This document shows positions 7,056-15,594 of a stretch of DNA of 46,496 bases, piece after piece (positions within the stretch are counted from its first letter, which is position 1; every line of letters starts with the position of its first letter). A model generated the notes under the pieces. The model was not told the DNA's origin. It made no database searches and saw only the letters and a program-made list of their open reading frames with translations. The stretch is from Alkalinema sp. CACIAM 70d (lineage in GTDB: Bacteria; Cyanobacteriota; Cyanobacteriia; Leptolyngbyales; Leptolyngbyaceae), in assembly GCA_002148405.1 (NCBI GenBank), contig MUGG01000174.1:1-46496 (forward strand), in the 5' to 3' direction. The position numbers and the translations under genes are program-made.

Positions 7056-7391
7056 TTACGATAGACTTGCTGCGTATGGTTCCACAAATTCTTTCCCTGT
7101 AATTTCACAAGCAATATGATTAATGAACTGTGCTGGAGCGACCTGAAGAAACTCTATAAAAATCCAGTTGTGCTGGGTATCAAGGTGAGGAGCTAACGTT
7201 ATTGGATCATATCGAGATAACTCACTGAGCTTATGCATCGCAACAAAAAGCAAAGGTAACTGTGATTTCTTGACAGGCTGAACTGTCTTAAGATTTTTTT
7301 TGATATACCAACTATTAACAGGAGCAAAAATAGGGTTAATATCTTGCCGAACTTGATTGTGGTAATTAATTAGGCTCTGTAAATTACTAGA
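7056..7391 (-). pseudogene. YaaC-like protein, C-terminal fragment
   Basis: The minus-strand frame is open from about 7391 down to the stop at 7056. It includes the pieces NLQSLINYHNQVRQDINPIF, VKKSQLPLLFVAMHKLSELS and QHNWIFIEFLQVAPAQFINH, and ends EITGKEFVEPYAASLS. The conserved look and the absence of a sensible start show that this is the last 110 or so residues of a longer protein, probably of the YaaC family (tentative). The missing N-terminal part is replaced by the IS630-type remnant, which begins at the breakpoint near 7392. The inner ATG at 7253 would leave only 65 residues and is not a likely real start. Confidence 0.6.
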
Positions 7392-7652
7392 TTGTTGATT
7401 CCCTTTGGTTTTCCAGCTAAATCGCTTTTTGCGCCTAATATTGAGTTAGTCTTTTTACCGTCGTACTCGCCCCACTTGAATCCGGTCGAGTATTTGAATG
7501 GGTATGTCAAGGATGGGGTGCATTCTAAAGCACCTAGTCAGAACTTTGAGCAACTGAAACTGCGGGTCTTGTGCCATTTACGCAAACTACAAAAGATCCC
7601 TGCTCGGGTGAGAAGTTACTTTCAGCATCAGGACATTGCTTATGCAGCTTAA
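7392..7652 (+). mobile_element. IS630-family transposase, 3' remnant
   Basis: From about 7434 the frame reads NIELVFLPSYSPHLNPVEYL and NGYVKDGVHSKAPSQNFEQL, the end of the DDE catalytic domain of IS630-type transposases; the Glu in NPVEYL is the last catalytic residue. About three quarters of the transposase, including both catalytic Asp residues, is missing, so the element is dead. It faces the truncated YaaC-like gene and probably caused its truncation. The terminal inverted repeat cannot be paired because the left end is gone. Confidence 0.85.
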
Positions 7653-7687
7653 TCAAATGCACTATCAATTATTGCCGGATTAATATC

Positions 7688-7735
7688 CTCTCTTCACAAT
7701 TCCTCCTATTCACATAAGTGGTACTGTGAAGAGAG
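7688..7735. other. Perfect 11-bp inverted repeat
   Basis: CTCTCTTCACA (7688-7698) and TGTGAAGAGAG (7725-7735) pair perfectly with a 26-base loop. No T tract follows on either side, so it is not a classical terminator. It lies between the IS630 remnant and the pentapeptide gene and may be an element end. Confidence 0.6.
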
Positions 7736-7831
7736 TCCAGCTATGAAAGAGAAACGCTCAGCCTTATCTCACTCTGCATAATGTCTCAGTTGAAATGGCG
7801 CGTAACAAGCATCTTTTAAGGTCAGTATGGT

Positions 7832-9973
7832 TTAGGCTAGCATGAGTAGCCCACTGATCATTGGCAGCAACTTGGCACATGCTTCTGCAAGGTTTGCAGC
7901 ATCAGGCAAACTGGCAACAGTACCCTTTAAGATCTTCATGGCCGTTTTTGCAGACTTCTGAAGGATTCCATCTTCGGTTTTTTGTCCAGCCTCCGCCAAT
8001 GTTTTGACTTGCTCTAAGGCTTCTGCTTTGTCTTCATCAGATAAGGTTGTTTCGGCTTCAATTGCTTCTTTCAGTTGAAGCAGCAGCTCCTTAATGCCTG
8101 GATTATCTGGATCAGGTGATTCGGGAAGTTGATTAATAGTATTTGTGACAGAGCCGCTGATTGCACCAATTGCAACACCTGTCATTATTTGATCCTTCCC
8201 TGCAGCTGCGATACCACTAACATTTCCCTGAACGCCACTAATGTTCACGCTGCCTTTACTCTGGGACATGATAAGTTCTCCTTGGTGGTGGTAGGTTTCG
8301 ATATAAAATTTATTGCTTCCGATCGCAGTAACAACCATATTTTCCAGACTCCGAATTCTGGCATCCTTTTCAGCAATGCTGGCAAGCAGCTTTTGCAGGT
8401 CTGAATAAGCAAGGGTTTTAAGTTGGTTGTAGTTATCAAAATAGTCTACGTTGAGTTGAGAACGATCAACAGTATCAGAGACTTGAGCCTGTAATCGGAC
8501 TTTCTGATTTCCCCGACCTTCAATGGAAACCACTTCAATGTTTGCCTCTGGATGCTCTTCAGTTAATTGTTGCAGAGCAATGGCAGCAGCGCTCGGGTCA
8601 ATTCCTTCATGGTGATAAAGGTCAAGAGTCTTGGGTACCATTGTCAGAGTTCTTGGGTCAAAGTTCTGCTGCTGGTACGAGTCGAGGGTACGCATAATAG
8701 GAGCAATGAAATCAGCAAAATCACCGTCTCGAAAGTTTTCTTGACGATTATCAGGTTTGCGGCAGGGGTCAGGATCCTGAGTGGTGGGTAGGTGCATGTA
8801 GATGTATTCGCACTGAACTGCTTCCAAACTAGTTTCAGGAGAAATACCCCAGTTTTGAATATAGGCCCCCGTTAAACACACCCTACTCAGATTGGCACCG
8901 TACAATTGTGTTTGAACAAGTTTGGCACGAAAGAGATTTGCTCCCTGGAGAGTGGCGTTGCTGAGATCTGCACCAACTAGACTGGCATCTGTTAAGTTGG
9001 CATCTTGCAGATTCACACCATGCAAATCGAGACGATCGAGGGTCTGGCCGCTACCCTGACCCGTCGTGAGAAGTTGGCGAATGGCAGGATGCTCTAGGTA
9101 GGTGCGATCTAGATTTGCCCGTTCTAGCTGAGCTTTTAACCAGCAGACACGAGTGAGGTGGGCACCGCGAAAGTCCGTACTGGGTAGGAGCGCACCCGTA
9201 AAGTTTGCATCGGTCAGATCCGCATTACGAAAGCGCGTACTACCAGCAGTCGTCAGGCCAATGGTGAGATTGCGAAGCAGATGGTAGCGTCGATCACCTT
9301 GCAGGGATTGCTGTCCAACATAAGTTGCTAGCCCTAAAACACCGGAACTAACCAGGACAACGCCTATGAAACTGGTAAGGGGTTCTTCCTGAGAGACACC
9401 CAGTGAGGTTCCTGTAAGGATTCCCAGGAAGATAACAGCAAGGCTGAGTTTGCTGGAACGGTTCAAGTTGATAGCTTCCGCCAGCCCGACCACCCCTGAA
9501 ATCGCACCACCCAGGGTGAGGCTACTGACAGACACTTTTCCAGCAAAGTCGGTGCTGGGTGTAATGGCAACGGTGATTACAATTGCAGTAGCAGCAATCA
9601 GGCTGACCAATCCGAGAGCAAATCCCAATCCGTTTTTGAGTGTGGTGATGCCAAACAGAAGCAGGACAATTGCGATGAACACACCCAATGTCAGAGAACT
9701 GGGATCAAAAATGGTAAAGAGATGCCCGAACACAGCACCTGCATAGGCAGTAATCACGCCCGCTAGCAATGCCAGAAAAATGGAGAATGCTAGCAGTTGA
9801 ATGACCGCAGGGGGAGGCAGTCCGGCTTTGGTGTGGCTAAAATCTGCGTTGACCAGGCAGGCTCTGCTAAAGTCTGCACCGCGAATGTCCGCTCCGGTAA
9901 AATTGGCACCGGTCAGGTTTTGTCCTGCAAAGGATTGTTGTCTGAGATTACGTTGGCTGAAATCCTGAGGCAT
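7832..9973 (-). CDS. membrane pentapeptide-repeat protein with helical C-terminal tail
   Basis: This 713-residue protein of unknown role has a clear layout. Residues 8-48 are pentapeptide repeats (A(D/N)FxGAD type). Residues 55-215 contain about five hydrophobic membrane segments. Residues 245-370 are a second, longer pentapeptide block (ADLTDANFTGA, ANLTDASLVGADLSNATLQGANL). At 385-410 comes the conserved CEYIYMHLPTTQDPDPCRKP segment common in cyanobacterial pentapeptide proteins. Residues 425-460 hold a doubled TLDxYxxxxxDP motif, and 525-550 a short coiled coil. Residues 574-612 are a Gly-rich hydrophobic stretch and 625-713 a helical tail. A pentapeptide beta-helix normally acts as a protein-binding scaffold. 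The gene follows the HEAT gene by 48 bases on the same strand. Confidence 0.85.
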   Translation of the reverse strand: MPQDFSQRNLRQQSFAGQNLTGANFTGADIRGADFSRACLVNADFSHTKAGLPPPAVIQLLAFSIFLALLAGVITAYAGAVFGHLFTIFDPSSLTLGVFIAIVLLLFGITTLKNGLGFALGLVSLIAATAIVITVAITPSTDFAGKVSVSSLTLGGAISGVVGLAEAINLNRSSKLSLAVIFLGILTGTSLGVSQEEPLTSFIGVVLVSSGVLGLATYVGQQSLQGDRRYHLLRNLTIGLTTAGSTRFRNADLTDANFTGALLPSTDFRGAHLTRVCWLKAQLERANLDRTYLEHPAIRQLLTTGQGSGQTLDRLDLHGVNLQDANLTDASLVGADLSNATLQGANLFRAKLVQTQLYGANLSRVCLTGAYIQNWGISPETSLEAVQCEYIYMHLPTTQDPDPCRKPDNRQENFRDGDFADFIAPIMRTLDSYQQQNFDPRTLTMVPKTLDLYHHEGIDPSAAAIALQQLTEEHPEANIEVVSIEGRGNQKVRLQAQVSDTVDRSQLNVDYFDNYNQLKTLAYSDLQKLLASIAEKDARIRSLENMVVTAIGSNKFYIETYHHQGELIMSQSKGSVNISGVQGNVSGIAAAGKDQIMTGVAIGAISGSVTNTINQLPESPDPDNPGIKELLLQLKEAIEAETTLSDEDKAEALEQVKTLAEAGQKTEDGILQKSAKTAMKILKGTVASLPDAANLAEACAKLLPMISGLLMLA

Positions 9974-10021
9974 GGAGAATAGGAAACCGCGTTGACCTGA
10001 ACGGTGAAATTGGGAAGGTAA

Positions 10022-10903
10022 TCAACGACATCTTGCCCAATGCTGGGCAACCCACTTAATTTTACAAACAATCGGTTTCCTCACAATCTGAGCACTGCTA
10101 CCACGTTGAGCTGCACTGGCAGGGACACGATCGAATTCAACAATTTCGGCATCATATGCAGCTTCGAGAATTTGATCTACCTTGTTTGACTGGGCCTTCA
10201 GGGCAGTAAGGGACTGGGCAGAATTGATCTCTGCTAGAGCTAACGCTGCCCAATAGCGGCTCCGCAAATCTGGATGGTCTAAGGTCTGGATCAAGACTGG
10301 GATAGCCGGATCTCCAATTTTGATCAGCGCCTTAATGGCTATATTGCGTAGGTTCAGATCCTCACGGGGATTGTTCAGAACCGCCACCAACTGTTGAATG
10401 GCTACATTGTCACTAATCAGACCAAGGGCTTCGGCGACAGCATTGCGGACGGCGATGTCCTCACTGGATTTCTTCAACATAGCAACCAAAGCTGGAACAG
10501 CTTTGACGGCTTGCATCTGCCCCAGAGCATCGGCAGCGGTGCGCCGCACCACGGCAGAGACATCGCTTTGCAGGCGAGCAATCAAGACAGGAATGACAAC
10601 GGGGTCACCAATCCAACCCAGACTAATGATTGCCCATTCTCGCACTGTGGCATCGGGGTCCGTTTGCAAAGTCTGGAGCAGGGCGGGCACGGCGGCGGAG
10701 CCACAGGCGACCAGATAGCGGGCATTAGTCTGCTGCTGCCAAGGATCCTTAAAATTGGCAATAGCTTGAGCAATGTCTAGGTTAGTGCAAGGTTGAACAA
10801 AGGTTCTAGCTGGACTAGGATTAGCCAAGGATAGGGTAGGACTAAAAAGGAGGGCGAGGATAAATCCAACTCCTACAAATCGGTAGCATAACTGGATGAA
10901 CAT
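10022..10903 (-). CDS. exported HEAT-repeat protein
   Basis: This 293-residue protein starts with a signal peptide (hydrophobic core FILALLFSPTLSLANP, cleavage near residue 28). About six HEAT repeats of the PBS-lyase type follow, for example WAIISLGWIGDPVVIPVLIA, AADALGQMQAVKAVPALVAM and IAIKALIKIGDPAIPVLIQT. Such repeats form a curved helical scaffold for protein binding. In phycobilin lyases similar repeats assist chromophore attachment, but the export signal argues against that job here. The tail has an Arg/Lys/Cys-rich end (KPIVCKIKWVAQHWARCR) of unknown meaning. It sits between the caspase-TPR gene (176 bases upstream) and the pentapeptide gene (48 bases downstream), all in one direction, suggesting one transcription unit. 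Confidence 0.85.
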   Translation of the reverse strand: MFIQLCYRFVGVGFILALLFSPTLSLANPSPARTFVQPCTNLDIAQAIANFKDPWQQQTNARYLVACGSAAVPALLQTLQTDPDATVREWAIISLGWIGDPVVIPVLIARLQSDVSAVVRRTAADALGQMQAVKAVPALVAMLKKSSEDIAVRNAVAEALGLISDNVAIQQLVAVLNNPREDLNLRNIAIKALIKIGDPAIPVLIQTLDHPDLRSRYWAALALAEINSAQSLTALKAQSNKVDQILEAAYDAEIVEFDRVPASAAQRGSSAQIVRKPIVCKIKWVAQHWARCR

Positions 10904-11078
10904 GAGCTGGTGAATTCTTGCATCAATATCAAATGGTTATAACTTACGGTTTTAGTCAGGTTTAATCAGGCTTTTCGATTCTGTTATCTTCGTCAACATT
11001 ACGAACAATGACCGATGGTTTATCAAATTCCCAAGCTACTGAAGCTTCTCTAAAGATTCTTTTAGTCTTAGGGAAGTC

Positions 11079-13700
11079 TTAGAGTCTTAGGGAAGGAGAA
11101 CGTGGGAGCACTGGATTGCCGATTGGTATATCCATATTGTTCAGATTTTCAAGCTTATTCATGACATCGCGGTACGCTTTCATGTTGCCCTGTTGCTGGT
11201 ATAACCTAGCTGCTTCTTGATAGTCTGCCTCAGCACCCTTAAGATCACCCATCTCAGATTTAATACTCCCAAGGTTGCTATAGGCAATAGCATAGTCCGA
11301 TTTTAAGCGAATGGCTTGGTTGTAATCTTCAATGGCTCCCTGGTTATCTCTTAAATTAGATTTGGCATTGCCGCGAAGATTGTAAACATAAGCATCACCT
11401 GGTTTTAAGCGGATGGCTTGGTTGTAATCTTCAATAGCTCCTCGATAGTCTCGCAAACTTAATTTGGCAAGACCACGATCGGAATAATAGCTAGCATCAT
11501 CAGGCTTTAAGCGAATAGCCTGATTGTAGTCAGAGATCGCTCCCTGATAGTCTTTCAACTCAGATCTAGAAAAACCACGATTGGCGTAATAAACAGCAAC
11601 ATCAGACTTTAAGCGAATGGCTTGGTTATAATCTTCAATGGCTCCCCGGTTATCCCCTAAATTCGATTTGACAACACCGCGAAGATTATAGACAGAAGCA
11701 TTATCTGGCTCTAGGCGAATCACTTGGTTATAGTCTGCAAGTGCTCCCTGATAATCTTCCAACTCAGATCGCACTTTCCCACGTTCTATGTAAATAGAAG
11801 CATCATCTGGTTCTATGCGAATCGCTTGGCTAAGATCTTCAATTGCCCCCTGCTTGTCATTCAAATTATATTTAGCCAGACCACGACCATAGTAGGCAAC
11901 TGCATAGTCTGGCTGTAGGCGAAGGGCTTGGGTGAAGTCGGCAATTGCCCCTTGCTTGTCACCTGACCCCAATTTGGCAAGACCTCGATTTTCGTAAGCT
12001 TTTGCGTTATTGGGTTTTAAGCTCAGAGCTTGGTTGTGATCTTCGATTGCTCCCCGGTGATCACCTAATTGAGATTTAGCAAAACCGCGGTTAGTGTAGG
12101 CATCAGCATTGGTTTGCCTTAAACGAATGGCTTGGTCATAGTCAGTAACTGCTCCCTTGTAATCACCCACATGAGATTTGAGAAAACCACGAGTTTTGTA
12201 GGCTCCCGTATCATTAGGCTTTAAGCGAATAGCCTGGTTAAAATCAACCATTGCGCCTTGGGTATCGCCCAAAAGAAACTTGCCCCCCCCACGAACGCCA
12301 TAGGCTTCCGCATCATTCGGGTCTAAGCGGATGGCTTGATCAGACTCACGTAGAGATTGGTTTAGATCTTGTGTCGCCCCCTGCTTATCACCCAAAACTA
12401 GTTTATAAAGACCACGATAGAAGTAGGCTGCACCATAATCTGGTTCTAACCGAATAGCTTGGTTAAGGTCAGCTATGGCTCCTTGCTTGTCCTTTAATCC
12501 CCATCTGGCGACACCACGATTTTTGTAAGCTTCAGCATTATTTGAATCGAGATTGATGGCTTGATTGAGGTCAGTAATTGCGCCTTGGGTATCATCTAAC
12601 TCGTCTTTTGCAAGGGCACGACCATTATAGGCACGGGCATTATTGGGCGTTAAGCTAATGGCTTGGCTATAGGCTTCGATGGCACCTTGATAGTCACCAG
12701 TTTCATATTTCTGTTCACCACGCTTAAAGAACTCTTCAGCATTTCGAGAGGCTTGGGTATTTGCTGATGATGACACGGGTGATGACGTTGTGCCTACTAC
12801 TGGCGAAGCCTGTATTGGTTGTGCTTTAAAGACAAAGTCACCAATAATTGAAGACGAATCCCACGTAGTTTGCCGTTCTCGGGTTTGATCACGGACTGAC
12901 TCTCGTATCCTTTGGAACAGTTGGGGTAATGGTACTCCTGGAGCCTCGACATGCTTTAAGAAGCTAGCCGTATAAGGAGAATTACGCCCTACTCCGTCTG
13001 CTGCTGTCTGCCCTGGAGCTGCTGCAAACGAAATAAACGTGCCTGTAGGTGCATCGACACTAGCCAAACCCCGTTGTTGCCCAGAACGCCGCTTATACAA
13101 AGGATTGTCTCGACAGGCATCGATCATCACAATGTTGAGGGGGTTTCCGGCATTCTCCATAGCCCGCAGCACCTTGTTCAAGGGAATTGCCTCGTCCTCC
13201 AAGTCATACGCCGCATCGATCTTTGCCCCAATAGGAATCAAGTAATTTTTCCCAGAATCTTCTGCACCATGCCCTGCATAGAAAAACAATCCCACTCCAC
13301 CCTTCTGGAGTTGCTGATAGAACTGGTTCAAAGCATTTAGAGCGCTCCGTTTGTCCGCATTCTTCAGGAAAATAACAGAAAATCCTACTTCTTCCAGCGC
13401 TTTTTTCATGTCTTCTGCATCGTTCACTGGGTTCTTCAACGATGCATTTCCTCCATAGCTACTATTGCCAATGACGAGGGCAATGCGGCGCTCCTGCCGT
13501 TGGGCAAATAGTTGGGGTAAATGCCCAACTTTATCAGAATTTGCATGGGTGGATAATGGCTGAGGCTGTTCTAGCGAGACTGCCCTCGAAATCGTCGTAA
13601 ACAAGACTGTTGGCAGTACCGCTACGATAAGCCCTCTCTGCCACGATCGAACTGTCGACTTTCTAGCTATTGCTGCTTTGAACTTGACCCAATCGAGCAT
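11079..13700 (-). CDS. caspase-family (C14) protease fused to 15 TPR repeats
   Basis: I place the start at the ATG at 13700 (873 residues); a TTG 18 codons earlier is possible. A signal or anchor segment (GLIVAVLPTVLFTTISRAVS) comes first. The caspase-like domain follows, with the catalytic His in FFYAGHG and Cys in IDACRDNP (about residues 144 and 196 from this start), both present, so it is probably active. After a Ser/Thr linker come fifteen tetratricopeptide repeats of 34 residues, mostly xAYxxRGxxKxxLGDxxGAI, one of them with a seven-residue insertion. Cyanobacterial orthocaspases of this type are Arg/Lys-specific and linked to stress or conflict signalling, with TPRs as sensor or partner platform. 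It heads a minus-strand trio with the HEAT and pentapeptide genes. Confidence 0.93.
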   Translation of the reverse strand: MLDWVKFKAAIARKSTVRSWQRGLIVAVLPTVLFTTISRAVSLEQPQPLSTHANSDKVGHLPQLFAQRQERRIALVIGNSSYGGNASLKNPVNDAEDMKKALEEVGFSVIFLKNADKRSALNALNQFYQQLQKGGVGLFFYAGHGAEDSGKNYLIPIGAKIDAAYDLEDEAIPLNKVLRAMENAGNPLNIVMIDACRDNPLYKRRSGQQRGLASVDAPTGTFISFAAAPGQTAADGVGRNSPYTASFLKHVEAPGVPLPQLFQRIRESVRDQTRERQTTWDSSSIIGDFVFKAQPIQASPVVGTTSSPVSSSANTQASRNAEEFFKRGEQKYETGDYQGAIEAYSQAISLTPNNARAYNGRALAKDELDDTQGAITDLNQAINLDSNNAEAYKNRGVARWGLKDKQGAIADLNQAIRLEPDYGAAYFYRGLYKLVLGDKQGATQDLNQSLRESDQAIRLDPNDAEAYGVRGGGKFLLGDTQGAMVDFNQAIRLKPNDTGAYKTRGFLKSHVGDYKGAVTDYDQAIRLRQTNADAYTNRGFAKSQLGDHRGAIEDHNQALSLKPNNAKAYENRGLAKLGSGDKQGAIADFTQALRLQPDYAVAYYGRGLAKYNLNDKQGAIEDLSQAIRIEPDDASIYIERGKVRSELEDYQGALADYNQVIRLEPDNASVYNLRGVVKSNLGDNRGAIEDYNQAIRLKSDVAVYYANRGFSRSELKDYQGAISDYNQAIRLKPDDASYYSDRGLAKLSLRDYRGAIEDYNQAIRLKPGDAYVYNLRGNAKSNLRDNQGAIEDYNQAIRLKSDYAIAYSNLGSIKSEMGDLKGAEADYQEAARLYQQQGNMKAYRDVMNKLENLNNMDIPIGNPVLPRSPSLRL

Positions 13701-13857
13701 ATCGCATGAAGGAGAATTGTCTCTCTCAGTATAATTCCCGACAAGCTTGGACAATTCCGGTCAGCTTTCAAACATGCATTTTTATTTTATGAAAATAATA
13801 CATTTCAAGAGACTTCAATGCGATTCAGACCCAGCTATCGGCAACTATCCTATATCC

Positions 13858-15594
13858 TCAAGAAAATTGTTGGGCATAAAATCCGGCATAACGACCATTG
13901 GCAGCTAATAACTGCTCGTGGTTGCCTGACTCGATAATTTGCCCCTTTTCCATCACCAGAATCCGATCGCTACTCCGAACCGTCGCTAAACGGTGGGCAA
14001 TGATAAACACCGTTCGTCCTTCCATGATCCGTTCCAGGGCTTCCTGCACCAGCGCTTCCGATTCAGAATCGAGGGCAGAAGTCGCTTCATCGAGAATCAG
14101 GATTTTGGGATTGAGCAGAACCGCCCGCGCGATCGCGATACGTTGCCGTTGCCCACCGGACAGGTTCACCCCACGCTCACCGACCCAAGTATGGTAGCCC
14201 TGGGGAAACTGCATAATAAATTGATGGGCGTTGGCAATCTTAGCCGCTTCCTGCACCGCGTCTAGATCAATTTCCGTTTGACCAAAGGCAATATTTTGCG
14301 CGATCGTGCCCGAAAACAGCGTCGTCTCCTGGGGCACAATGCCGATCTGCCGCCGCAAACTGCGCAACGTCACCCGACGAATATCCCTACCATCAATCAG
14401 AATTTGGCCATCCTGGGGATCATAAAACCGAGGTAGTAAGTTGACCAACGTCGATTTTCCAGCCCCCGAAGATCCAACCAGAGCAATCATTTCCCCCGGT
14501 TCTGCCAACAGACTTAAATCCCGCAGCACAGGCCGATCGGGTTGGTAAGCAAAACTGACATTAACAATTTCAACTTTGCCAGACACCTCCGGTAGGGGAA
14601 TTGCCTGCGGATCCTCCATCACCGTGGGCTGGATGGCGATCAACTCATAGATGCGATCGACCGAAGCTTCCCCCTGCTTAAACTCGTTGTAGTTGCTAGC
14701 CAGAATATTAATCGGGTCAATCAGCATCGTCACCGCTACGCAGTAGCTACCAAATTGCTCCGGCTTCAGCGTTCCCTGGGAAATTAACCAAACCCCCAAG
14801 AAAAACAAAAAGCAAAAGGCTAACGCTTGCAAAAAACCCACCACGGGATATTCGATCGCCCGCAACTTATCCGTCACATACTTCGCTTGCCGATTCCGTT
14901 CCGCCTCTTCCGCAAAGCGATCGATCGCATACTTTTCCGCAGCAAAGGCTTGGATCAACCGAATGCCACTAAAATTTTCCACCAGCATAGAGGACAGGTC
15001 AGAAACCCGCCGCTGGCTGCGGTGGGACAGTTGCCGCATCTGTTCGCCAAACCAGCCAATCAGCACCGCCATCAAGGGCGCAATAATCAGCGTCGCCAGA
15101 GTCAGTTGCCAACTGCGATAAATCATGAACCCCAACACCCCAATCAGTTGCAGGATGCAGGGGACAAACTGATGGAACAGCTTGTTGATCACTTCGCCAA
15201 TGCGATCGACATCCTCCGTCATGCGGTAGCTCAAATCCCCCGTCTTGGCCTTCTCAAAGTAGCTCAGGCTGAGGGATTGGAGATGGGCAAAGGCATCCTT
15301 CCGCAGATCGAAAGAAACCGCCAGGGCAGCCTTGGCCATCAGGGAATCCATGCCGAACTGGGCCACCTTCTGCACAGCCCAGATACCCGCCGCAAAAATC
15401 ACCAGATCAATGACCTGGTTCACCTTGCCCTGACCGATCGAGTCAAACAGAACTTCTGATTTCGCAGCCAAAATCGGCCAAATGGCACTGAAGATGACAA
15501 CGCAGACCATCGCTTGGCCGATCGTCCGCCACTGGCGTCGCACATAGGGCAGAAGGTGCCAGTAATTTGAACGGTAGTTAGAACGCGCTTTCAA
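13858..15594 (-). CDS. ABC exporter, fused permease-ATPase (MsbA-like)
   Basis: This 578-residue half-transporter has six membrane helices (residues 25-300) and an ATPase domain: Walker A GSSGAGKS at about 374-381, signature LSGGQRQRIAIARA, Walker B ILILDEATSALD and the switch histidine in IAHRLATV. Such homodimers export lipids, lipopolysaccharide precursors or drugs; the substrate is unknown. The start is a TTG whose last two bases overlap the TGA stop of the DedA gene upstream (TTGA). Conserved residues (YWHLLPYVRRQW) begin only eleven codons later, so no downstream ATG can serve. Translational coupling with the DedA gene is therefore likely and suggests a shared role in envelope lipid handling. 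Confidence 0.93.
   Translation of the reverse strand: MKARSNYRSNYWHLLPYVRRQWRTIGQAMVCVVIFSAIWPILAAKSEVLFDSIGQGKVNQVIDLVIFAAGIWAVQKVAQFGMDSLMAKAALAVSFDLRKDAFAHLQSLSLSYFEKAKTGDLSYRMTEDVDRIGEVINKLFHQFVPCILQLIGVLGFMIYRSWQLTLATLIIAPLMAVLIGWFGEQMRQLSHRSQRRVSDLSSMLVENFSGIRLIQAFAAEKYAIDRFAEEAERNRQAKYVTDKLRAIEYPVVGFLQALAFCFLFFLGVWLISQGTLKPEQFGSYCVAVTMLIDPINILASNYNEFKQGEASVDRIYELIAIQPTVMEDPQAIPLPEVSGKVEIVNVSFAYQPDRPVLRDLSLLAEPGEMIALVGSSGAGKSTLVNLLPRFYDPQDGQILIDGRDIRRVTLRSLRRQIGIVPQETTLFSGTIAQNIAFGQTEIDLDAVQEAAKIANAHQFIMQFPQGYHTWVGERGVNLSGGQRQRIAIARAVLLNPKILILDEATSALDSESEALVQEALERIMEGRTVFIIAHRLATVRSSDRILVMEKGQIIESGNHEQLLAANGRYAGFYAQQFS

Noticed and set aside
11250..12730. Regularly spaced similar DNA units that could suggest a CRISPR array or satellite.
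   Set aside because: The roughly 102-base period is three times 34 bases per TPR, the reading frame is open throughout, and units differ mainly at variable TPR positions.
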